A stretch of DNA of 5,467 nucleotides from an uncultured Ruminococcus sp. (GTDB lineage Bacteria > Bacillota_A > Clostridia > Oscillospirales > Ruminococcaceae). This document shows, piece by piece, positions 1 through 5,467 of the stretch; positions within the stretch are counted from its first letter, which is position 1; every line of letters starts with the position of its first letter. The translations under genes and the position numbers were made by a program. The notes beneath the pieces were generated by a model. It was not told where the DNA came from. It saw only the letters and a program-made list of their open reading frames with translations, and made no database searches. The DNA is taken from assembly GCA_946629405.1 (NCBI GenBank), contig CAMOXW010000125.1, positions 1 to 5,467 on the forward strand. The letters are read 5' to 3'.

Positions 1-1
1 C

Positions 2-3000
2 TTCAAGTGGAGCTTTGACGGCACGAGCTGGAAGCAGACAGCCGAAAGCGGCAGCATCAAGGGCGAATACGCACTGGCGCAGCTGATACCCGGAAGCGGC
101 TATACCCTTTCCGAGACGACCGCCCCGAGGGGCTATGCAGCTATCGGCGACATATCCTTCAGCGTGGCAGACGGCAGCGTCGTGTTCGGCGACAACGATC
201 CGATAGAATACCTTGTGCTGAACACTTCGACACACGAGTATGACACCGCTTCTCCCGAGCAGGCGGAGTATATCCGCGTAAACGACGAGCCGACCTTCGA
301 GGACACCAAGCTCATCGACAAGTCATGGGTAGGCGAGATAACGGTTGACGAAAACGCCCCGAAGTTCCCGACGGTGCATCTGAAAAACGAGAAGCCCTCG
401 GTGGGCGTCTTAGCTGTTACGATCAATGATAACCTGAAAAGTCTTTTGGGCAGCAAAAACTGGGTCAGAGGATTTGAAAGATCCGAAACGCCGCCGACAG
501 GAACTTATACAGACTGCACTACCTATGACATAAGCGGAGAGGAAGGACATTTCTACGCTTGGGTCGATAACAATTATGTTAAATGGTGGAGCGATGCAAA
601 TATAATCTATCTGCCTGTCAGCTGTCAGGACTTGTTCAAAGGCTGCAGTAACAGCGAATTCAAATCGATCGATCTCAGCGCATTCAACGCAGAAAAAGTG
701 ACCTCGATGCAGAGTATGTTTGAGGGCTGCACAAATCTTACCTCGATCACGTTCCCCGATGATATCGACACCTCAAATGTCACCAATATGAGCTCGATGT
801 TCAAGGGCTGTGAAATGGTCACATCGCTTGATCTCAGTGGCTTCACGACCTCAAACGTCACTACTTTTGCAAGTATGTTTGAAAATATGAAAGCTATCAC
901 CGAGATAAAGCTTGACTATACCAAGTTTACTGCAGCCGACAAGCTGACATCTGTGGACAGTATGTTCAGTGAGTGTAGAGCTCTCCAGAAGATCGACCTG
1001 AGAGGTTTTTCAGATTGTCCTAATCTGACAACTATAAATAAGTGGTTTTATAATTGTTTCTGGATGGAATATATTGATTTAAGTAATTTTTCGACCGGAA
1101 CAGCTTCTGATACCAAGCTTAGTGATATACGGTCTGCATTTACGAATCTTGGAAATCATGGGTCTGGCGGAACAGCAATAAATGACATTTGCTGTAAGTT
1201 TTTTGCTAAGTGTAAATGGAACACTACATCGAGTTGTTCTACGAACTCTGATATGGATAATTGTTTCAGAATCAATCTCTATGATTCCAGGTTTAAAAAT
1301 GCTCAGAATAATAATATCCCAGTTAATGGCGGCGGCTATATGCAGGGTGATCCAAAACATCTCGATGTTGTTTATTACGAGGATTACTTAATAGGCATAG
1401 ATAATGGCAGCTCAAATGGGACCTTTATCTATAGTGGGGAAACAAATACTAACAATAGTCGTCTGTATGGTCCTTATTTTAATTCAGCATATAAAATAGA
1501 CGCAACAGAGTTTACAAGCGAGTACTACTCAGATTACTACAAGTCATTCTTTACAGGGAAAGAGGGGTACAGCTTCGATTCCACAAACGCACTGCATTCC
1601 GCTTCCCGCCTGCTGTTTGCAGGGGGCGCGCTGAGGGCTGCTGCACAGGACTATTCCGAAGCACCCGAAGGCTTCACGGCAATGTCGCCTGCAAGCGAGG
1701 TAAAGGAAGTTGATGCCGCTACAGACCGCCAGACCGAATTTGTCTATGAGTATATCACGGGCGAGGACGGAACTCTGGTCAGCTCAGGCGTTTACACCGT
1801 GCCGCAGACGATAAACCTTACCATTCGCGTGCCGCTGGACGAGACCCATGTGACAGAATACTACTTCACAAAGCAGGCGACCGCCACATGGAAAAAAGTC
1901 AGAAGCGGAGATTCTCCCGACTGGCAGCTTGAAATGAGTGTCAATAATTCCGACGAGGAATTCTACCTCTGGGAGGATAAGTTCGACACCTACAAGGCCG
2001 ACACCTCCGAAAAAGACCCGAAGGTAACAAAGGGCGACGACGGCAAGGCGCTGCTTGTTAATACTGCCACCGATCAGGAAACAGGCTCGCTCAAGCTGAA
2101 AAAGACAATGAAGGACGGCCTCGTCCTTGACCCCGAGCAGACGTTCATCTTCAATGTGGTAATGAAAAAGTCTGACAATTCGCCCTACACCAAGACGCCG
2201 TTTGACAGCGAGGGCAAGGCGACCTTCAAGCTCAAGGCCGACGAGGAGATACTTCTGTCTGGTCTGCCCGTAGGGGCACAGTACACCGTCAGCGAAACGA
2301 TAGAGGATACCGAGCTCTACGAGAAGGTAACTGCCGACGATCCTTCTGGAACGATCACAAAGGATAACACGTCCGAGGCCGTGATCGAAAACAGCATCAA
2401 GACCCGTGACCTTACGCTTAGCAAGACATCCCGGCTGTTTGAGAACGACGGCACGGCAACGCCAGTGCCTCTCGAGCTTGACGACGATACAGAATGGAGA
2501 GATACCAAGTTTACCTTTACAGCTGTATTCACGGGGCTTGTTCCGAATTATCATTACAGCTGGCTGCCGTCAGGCAAGACCACTGACAAGAACGGCGGTC
2601 TCACCTATGAGGTCAAGCTCGCACAGGGACAAAGCATCAATTTCACAGACCTCCCGGCAAGCGCAGCATACACGATCTCCGAGGAGACGCTGACAAACAC
2701 GAGCCTTGCAGAGTTCACACAGCAAAACGATGCTGACTCGGAAAGCGGAGTTACGACCGGTCATCAGACTGTAAAGGGTAAGAACTCTGTGACCTTCACC
2801 AACACCAAGACGCTGCTGCACGACAAGTACGTCATCACAGTCAAGAAAACATGGCTTGACGAAAACGGAAATGAAATGCCGATCGCAGCAGACGGTACGA
2901 TCATGAAGGCCGACAATTCAGCAGGAGAGTCCACTATCCCCTCCTTCCTTAACACCTATCTTGGCAGAGCGCTGCGGTACACTGTCGGCGATAACACATA

Positions 3001-3790
3001 TTATATGAATATTGAGCCGAAGTTTATGACGGTCAAGCTGAACAAGGCCAACAAATGGCAGCAGGAGATCCGCAATCTTGAAAAGACCAAGACCGTCAGC
3101 ACCGGCAACACAAACACTGCGATCTATGAATATGTATATTTCCTTTGGGAGGACTGCCCGATAGCTTACGAGTCTCTCACGACCGGAACGGTCACGGAGA
3201 AGATCAATCTTGATGAATACAAATTCTACCGCGAGGTGACCGTGGCCAATACGGCATATACCTATTCGCTCAAAAACCAGAAGATGCCGACTTATTCGCT
3301 TTTGGTAGACAAGACCGTTACAGGCAACTTAGGCAACAAAACAAAGGATTTCAGCTTTGTTATCAGGTTCAATTCCGCAGACGGTTCGCCGTTGACAGGA
3401 ACAGGATTACGCGCCACCTTTAACGGCACGAGAAACCGAACCATAACACTGAATAATGACGGTACGTTCCCGTTCACGCTCTCTCATAACGAAAAGATCT
3501 TGTTTGAGGGACTGCCTAAGGACACGACCTACACTCTGGCCGAGAAACAGGCAGACGACTACGCAACAACGATCACAAGGACCGAGGGAGGTACTGCGCA
3601 GGCGCCTGTTGATGGTAAAGAAATATCCGGCAAGCTCATATCCAACCAGGAGATCTCGTACAAAAACGATCGCTCCGGCACGCTGCCAATGGGCATCGAC
3701 CTTGGCATTGCTGCAACAGCCGCAGCTGCTCTGGCAGCGGTGACAGGCATTGGATTCCTGAAGCTGCGCCGCAGAAAAGAGACCGAATAA
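2..3790 (+). CDS. Large cell-surface adhesin-like protein with SpaA/Cna-B domains and BspA-type LRRs (5' partial)
   Basis: The reading frame is open from base 2 to the TAA at 3788-3790, giving 1262 residues (numbered here from base 2); the true start and signal peptide lie left of the window. The GTG at 164 is not the start, because a SpaA-type motif (YTLSETTAPRGY, about residues 36-47) precedes it in frame. Domain order: SpaA-like prealbumin fold (1 to about 60); linker; BspA/DUF285-type LRR N-cap and repeats (about 180-385); an unrecognised Cys-containing stretch (about 385-525); a first YLWED module (about 617-665); Cna-B-like domains at about 695-798 and 803-937; a second FLWED module (about 993-1057); a final Cna-B-like domain (about 1098-1224); then LPMGID, a hydrophobic segment and RRRKETE. 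Each of the three Cna-B-like domains has a Lys in strand 1 (LKLKKTM, LTLSKTS, LLVDKTV), a central YT(V/I/L)xE and a terminal Asn, the usual isopeptide triad; this assignment is inferred. In characterised families such domains form stiff, protease-resistant stalks, and BspA LRRs bind host or matrix ligands. The likely role is adhesion or a pilus-like appendage, with unknown ligand. A strong terminator follows directly, so no downstream gene is co-transcribed. Confidence 0.9.
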   Translation, partial: FKWSFDGTSWKQTAESGSIKGEYALAQLIPGSGYTLSETTAPRGYAAIGDISFSVADGSVVFGDNDPIEYLVLNTSTHEYDTASPEQAEYIRVNDEPTFEDTKLIDKSWVGEITVDENAPKFPTVHLKNEKPSVGVLAVTINDNLKSLLGSKNWVRGFERSETPPTGTYTDCTTYDISGEEGHFYAWVDNNYVKWWSDANIIYLPVSCQDLFKGCSNSEFKSIDLSAFNAEKVTSMQSMFEGCTNLTSITFPDDIDTSNVTNMSSMFKGCEMVTSLDLSGFTTSNVTTFASMFENMKAITEIKLDYTKFTAADKLTSVDSMFSECRALQKIDLRGFSDCPNLTTINKWFYNCFWMEYIDLSNFSTGTASDTKLSDIRSAFTNLGNHGSGGTAINDICCKFFAKCKWNTTSSCSTNSDMDNCFRINLYDSRFKNAQNNNIPVNGGGYMQGDPKHLDVVYYEDYLIGIDNGSSNGTFIYSGETNTNNSRLYGPYFNSAYKIDATEFTSEYYSDYYKSFFTGKEGYSFDSTNALHSASRLLFAGGALRAAAQDYSEAPEGFTAMSPASEVKEVDAATDRQTEFVYEYITGEDGTLVSSGVYTVPQTINLTIRVPLDETHVTEYYFTKQATATWKKVRSGDSPDWQLEMSVNNSDEEFYLWEDKFDTYKADTSEKDPKVTKGDDGKALLVNTATDQETGSLKLKKTMKDGLVLDPEQTFIFNVVMKKSDNSPYTKTPFDSEGKATFKLKADEEILLSGLPVGAQYTVSETIEDTELYEKVTADDPSGTITKDNTSEAVIENSIKTRDLTLSKTSRLFENDGTATPVPLELDDDTEWRDTKFTFTAVFTGLVPNYHYSWLPSGKTTDKNGGLTYEVKLAQGQSINFTDLPASAAYTISEETLTNTSLAEFTQQNDADSESGVTTGHQTVKGKNSVTFTNTKTLLHDKYVITVKKTWLDENGNEMPIAADGTIMKADNSAGESTIPSFLNTYLGRALRYTVGDNTYYMNIEPKFMTVKLNKANKWQQEIRNLEKTKTVSTGNTNTAIYEYVYFLWEDCPIAYESLTTGTVTEKINLDEYKFYREVTVANTAYTYSLKNQKMPTYSLLVDKTVTGNLGNKTKDFSFVIRFNSADGSPLTGTGLRATFNGTRNRTITLNNDGTFPFTLSHNEKILFEGLPKDTTYTLAEKQADDYATTITRTEGGTAQAPVDGKEISGKLISNQEISYKNDRSGTLPMGIDLGIAATAAAALAAVTGIGFLKLRRRKETE
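632..1156 (+). repeat. BspA-type (DUF285) leucine-rich repeat block
   Basis: About five tandem units of 23-31 residues follow a leading half unit and end in a degenerate one. The consensus is VTxMxSMFxGCxxLTSLDLSxF, then TSN. Units begin near bases 698 (VTSMQSMFEGC), 779 (VTNMSSMFKGC), 857 (VTTFASMF), 944 (LTSVDSMFSEC), 1028 (LTTINKWFYNC) and 1118 (LSDIRSAF). The preceding segment, about 545-631, contains FYAWVDNNYVKWW and IIYLP, which resembles the usual N-cap of this family. The repeats degenerate toward the 3' end as base composition becomes AT-rich. This LRR type occurs in bacterial and protist surface proteins and is associated with binding fibronectin or host cells; the ligand here cannot be read from sequence. 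Confidence 0.88.
1850..1996 (+). repeat. YxLWED module, copy 1 (within the surface protein)
   Basis: This encodes a stretch starting THVTEYYFTKQATATWKK and ending EEFYLWEDKFDTY. It shares a pattern with the later stretch at 2978-3172: a TxYY strand, a T.K....W(Q)xE core, then an aromatic-rich (Y/F)xLWED strand followed by an acidic/Thr linker. A Cna-B-like domain follows soon after. Similarity is by eye and low in identity, so a duplicated module is a proposal. It may be part of a Cna-B-like fold that lacks the standard motifs. Confidence 0.5.
2978..3172 (+). repeat. YxLWED module, copy 2 (within the surface protein)
   Basis: This encodes the second copy, running from YTVGDNTYYMNIEP through NKWQQEI to YEYVYFLWEDCPIAYE. 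It is preceded by a Cna-B-like first strand (ITVKKTWLDENGN, about bases 2834-2872) and followed by the last Cna-B-like domain. It is longer than copy 1, with an insert of about 16 residues before the FLWED strand. The shared order of TxYY, W-Q-x-E and LWED is the basis for pairing the two. Confidence 0.5.
3683..3787 (+). other. C-terminal cell-wall sorting-like signal with atypical LPMGID motif
   Basis: The last 35 residues have the classic three-part layout of a sortase substrate: a short motif (LPMGID) after a Gly/Ser-containing linker, about 22 hydrophobic residues rich in Ala, Leu and Ile ending in GIGFLKL, and a basic tail RRRKETE. The motif is not LPXTG: the Thr after which sortase A-type enzymes cleave is absent, read either as a lost residue (LPM-G) or as Met in place of Thr in a PTG-type motif. 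The codons (ctg cca atg ggc atc gac) are unambiguous here. The protein may be a substrate of a divergent sortase, or simply be anchored by the transmembrane segment. Confidence 0.7.
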
Positions 3791-3795
3791 GCTCC

Positions 3796-3832
3796 ACTCC
3801 CGTATTTCACGCAAATACGGGAGTTCTTTTTT
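3796..3832 (+). terminator. Rho-independent terminator of the surface-protein gene
   Basis: A perfect 12-bp stem (ACTCCCGTATTT with AAATACGGGAGT) closes a 5-nt loop (CACGC), followed by TCTTTTTT. It begins 5 bases after the stop codon, so it is assigned to the surface-protein gene. The reverse strand has no T-tract, so this hairpin works in one direction only. Confidence 0.95.
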
Positions 3833-3851
3833 GCCGCCTGTCTACAGGCAT

Positions 3852-3899
3852 AAAAACAGCGGACAGCGCTTCTGTTATGAAACGCCGTCCGCTGTTTTT
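3852..3899. terminator. Bidirectional terminator between convergent genes
   Basis: A 13-bp perfect stem (AAAAACAGCGGAC at 3852-3864 with GTCCGCTGTTTTT at 3887-3899) carries A5 on the left and T5 on the right, so each strand reads a GC-rich stem ending in a U-run. The loop can extend the stem (GCGCTTC with GAAACGC, one mismatch). It lies 15 bases beyond the stop of the minus-strand ABC gene, so it terminates that gene and also backs up the terminator at 3796-3832 for the plus strand. Confidence 0.92.
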
Positions 3900-3913
3900 G
3901 CTGTGCGGTCCGC

Positions 3914-5008
3914 TTATGCAGACTGAGATGTATAGAGCTCGTAGTAGGCTCCTTTTTTCGCCATAAGCTCGTCATGGGAGCCGCTTTCGCGGATACCCTT
4001 GTCGTCGATGTACATTATCCTGTCGCAGTTGCGGATAGTCGAGAGCCTGTGAGCGATGATGAAGGAGGTGCGCCCCTTTAAGAGCTCTGCGATGCCCTGC
4101 TGAAGCAGCGCCTCGGTCTTGGCGTCGATCGAGGACGTCGCCTCGTCCAGTACGAGTATCTTAGGGTCGGAAAGAAGCGTCCTCGCAAAGCTTATGAGCT
4201 GCTTTTCGCCGCCCGAGAGCTTTGAGCCTCGCTCGTTCACCTCTGTGTTATAGCCCTTGCGCATAAGGCTGATGAACTGATCCGCGCAGACCGTTTTTGC
4301 AGCGCGGACGACCTCCTCGTCGGTGGCGTCCAGCTTGCTGTAACGGATATTGTCAAGGATAGTGCCGCTGAAAATAAAGCTGTCCTGGAGCATTATGCCC
4401 ATTTGTGTGCGGAGCGATCTGAGCGTGACATCTGAAATATCGACTCCGTCAACGGTAATAGAGCCGCGGTCGATGTTATAAAAGCGCGAGATAAGGGAGA
4501 CGATAGTGGACTTGCCTGCTCCTGTAGGGCCGACAAGCGCAACGCTCTCGCCTGCCTTGACATCGAAGGAGATATGCTCGATAACGTCGTTGCCCTTCTC
4601 GTAGCCGAAGGAGACATCGTTGAAGGAGACCTGTCCGGTGATCTCGCCAAGCTCGGAAGCACCCTCCTTGTCGGTAACGGTGACAGGCTCGTCAAGCGTT
4701 TCAAAAATACGCTCAAGATACGCGATGTTGTTGATGAAGTTATTCATTATATTCGAGAGATTCATTATAGGCTGCCAGAACCTTGAGGCATATCCCGTCA
4801 TAGCGGCGAGGGTGCCAAGCGTTACTGTTGCAGGGTCAAAGACCATAAGGCCTGTCGCAAACATCGCGGCGCGGATAAGGGTCGAAATGTTATCCGACAC
4901 CGGCCAGATAAGATGTGCATACCTGACGGCACGCATCCAGCTGTGACGGTATCTGTCGTTAAGGCGGTCATAGATCCCGGCATTCTCCTCCTCGCGGGTA
5001 AATACCTG
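3914..5008 (-). pseudogene. ABC exporter half-transporter (TMD-NBD), 5'-truncated
   Basis: The stop TAA is at 3914-3916. The coding frame runs back past the first Met (4936) to base 5008, where it begins QVFTREEENAGIY, the conserved loop before TM5 in exporters of the MsbA/LmrA/MdlB type. An in-frame TGA (5012-5014) sits just beyond the junction. Remaining from Met 4936: TM5-TM6 region (about 10-65), then a complete nucleotide-binding domain with A-loop Tyr112, Walker A GPTGAGKST (136-144), Q-loop Gln184, signature LSGGE (240-244), Walker B ILVLDE (260-265), D-loop SSID and switch His296. Family members are usually about 580-620 residues; about 365 remain, so TM1-4 are lost. Full-length relatives form dimers that export drugs, lipids or peptides; the substrate here is unknown. 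The ATPase shows no decay, so truncation is recent or selection persists. No good RBS precedes Met 4936 (the SD-like GAGGAGGAGA upstream leads to an ATG in another frame). Without the membrane half, transport is unlikely. Confidence 0.9.
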
Positions 5009-5009
5009 C

Positions 5010-5375
5010 TCTCACGGTGGCTCATTGCAATGAGCAGGCGGTGGAGGATATACCACGCAGTCTTGTAGGTCACGCGGAGCTTTGTCATCAGCTGGACTGC
5101 CGAGCAGCGGCGCTTATCGACCGTGAACAGATACATCGCCCAAAGCCACAGATCGAGCTTGATATGTGTCCCGTGAAAAACGGTGCCGCTGGTCGCAGAG
5201 ATCTGTTTGCGGCAGGATTGCAGCGGTAAAGGCCTCGGGTTCGTACCATGCCGAGCTGAGTCCCGCCGCAGTGCGGGAAGCGGAGCCGGAAGAACAGTTC
5301 ACGACAGCTCTCCTCGGAACTGTACCGGGTTGAGAAATCGACGATGCTGAACTTGGCCTTTGGGAACACTGACAT
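5010..5375 (-). pseudogene. IS1595-family transposase, N-terminal remnant (frameshifted and truncated)
   Basis: Reading from ATG 5375, the first frame gives SSEESCRELFFRLRFP then HCGGTQLGMVRTRGLYRCN, the zinc-ribbon start of IS1595-type transposases. After AAT (5217-5219) the frame must shift by one missing base to continue as CRKQISATSGTVFHG, then LWLWAMYLFTVDKRRCSAVQL and VTYKTAWYILHRLLIAM, the conserved helix-turn-helix-like part of the family. Homology ends around 5010-5015, so the DDE/N catalytic domain (VDETYIGG region) is absent. The first zinc knuckle is also damaged: relatives have a GF-x-CP-x-C segment where this has FPHC, suggesting an in-frame loss of about six residues. Family placement rests on remembered motifs, not a search. 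With these three lesions it cannot be an active transposase. Confidence 0.85.
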
Positions 5376-5384
5376 AACGGTCAA

Positions 5385-5391
5385 CCACCTT
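5385..5391 (-). promoter_or_regulatory. Ribosome binding site choosing ATG 5375
   Basis: The minus strand reads AAGGTGG, 9 nt before ATG 5375. An in-frame TTG at 5384 abuts the RBS directly and is too close to serve, so ATG 5375 is taken as the original transposase start. Confidence 0.7.
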
Positions 5392-5410
5392 TTTGCGTTT
5401 CGTTATGTCT

Positions 5411-5419
5411 ATTATAGCA
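5411..5419 (-). promoter_or_regulatory. Extended -10 promoter of the transposase
   Basis: The minus strand reads TGCTATAAT, a perfect extended -10. The hexamer 17 nt upstream is CCCACA (5434-5439), only three of six consensus bases, which an extended -10 can compensate. Transcription would start near 5404 and give a leader of about 29 nt before ATG 5375. It points through the IS remnant toward the truncated ABC gene. Confidence 0.75.
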
Positions 5420-5467
5420 CATTATTTTTCATTTGTGGGGAAATATTTCAGACAGTTAGAGGCTGAC

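Larger units (their letters stand above)
5010..5467 (-). mobile_element. IS1595-like insertion sequence remnant
   Basis: This covers the transposase remnant and its AT-rich upstream leader to the window edge. The left boundary is the switch from transposase to ABC coding sequence at about 5009-5015. The right boundary is unknown; the terminal GTCAGCCTCTAACTGTC (minus strand) is a possible element end, but no matching inverted repeat exists in the window because the other end is deleted. No target-site duplication can be identified. Confidence 0.7.

Noticed and set aside
164..166. GTG as the start codon of the large surface protein
   Set aside because: The same frame is open back to base 2 and encodes a recognisable SpaA motif upstream, with no RBS before 164; the gene starts outside the window.
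1784..2554. Long minus-strand open frame (256 codons)
   Set aside because: It lies wholly antisense to Cna-B coding sequence, has no family motif or RBS, and is the kind of shadow frame that GC-rich codon bias produces.
3836..3849. Small hairpin GCCTG-TCTA-CAGGC as a third terminator
   Set aside because: The stem is short and no U-run follows on either strand in a suitable position.
3407..3975. Minus-strand open frames across the end of the surface gene and the intergenic region
   Set aside because: They run through both terminators and overlap the sorting tail and ABC 3' end out of frame; the peptides are low-complexity with no recognisable domain.
4574..4946. Plus-strand open frames opposite the ABC gene
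   Set aside because: The minus strand encodes unmistakable exporter sequence here; the plus frames are its complement.
4822..5136. A single intact 104-codon transposase gene
   Set aside because: Only the first 40 or so codons are transposase; beyond about 5010 it is the ABC gene read in the wrong frame. The real start is upstream at 5375 in another frame.
5210..5220. Programmed ribosomal frameshift in the transposase
   Set aside because: The site CAATCCTGC has no slippery A- or T-run, IS1595 transposases are normally one frame, and the element also lacks its catalytic domain, so ordinary decay is simpler.
1..5467. CRISPR array, tRNA, rRNA, riboswitch or toxin-antitoxin genes
   Set aside because: No direct-repeat/spacer pattern, cloverleaf, rRNA segment or small gene pair with an RBS was seen on either strand.

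Overview
The window looks like chromosomal DNA from a gut or rumen Bacillota, most likely a Ruminococcus-like member of the Oscillospiraceae. The clues are a very large Gram-positive surface protein with SpaA/Cna-B folds and BspA-type leucine-rich repeats, a C-terminal sorting-like tail, moderate GC, AGG-type ribosome binding sites and an IS1595-type transposase remnant. The genus is inferred; no rRNA or other marker is present.

Bases 2-3790 (+) are the 3' part of one long surface-protein gene, open at the left edge (1262 residues visible). In order it holds a SpaA-like domain, a BspA-type LRR block with its N-cap, an unrecognised Cys-containing and AT-rich stretch, two copies of a module ending in a YxLWED-like motif, several Cna-B-like domains with candidate isopeptide residues, and a membrane/charged tail preceded by LPMGID in place of LPXTG. 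It is probably an adhesin or a pilus-type protein.

Bases 3791-3913 are a convergent intergenic region with two strong hairpin terminators. The first serves the surface-protein gene. The second is symmetrical, with A-tract and T-tract flanks, and can serve both strands.

Bases 3914-5008 (-) are the 3' two thirds of an ABC exporter half-transporter gene. All ATPase motifs are intact, but the first four or so transmembrane helices are missing. At about base 5009 the sequence changes abruptly into an IS1595-family transposase remnant (about 5010-5375, -). That remnant has lost its catalytic domain, part of its zinc ribbon and one base (frameshift), yet keeps a clean RBS and an extended -10 promoter pointing toward the ABC fragment. 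The right third of the window is therefore a decayed insertion/deletion scar, or possibly an assembly join.

I see no CRISPR array, tRNA, rRNA, toxin-antitoxin or defence system. The most unusual items are the mosaic surface protein (low-GC internal cassette, threonine-less sorting motif, repeated YxLWED module) and the IS/ABC junction. I do not claim a new multi-gene system.
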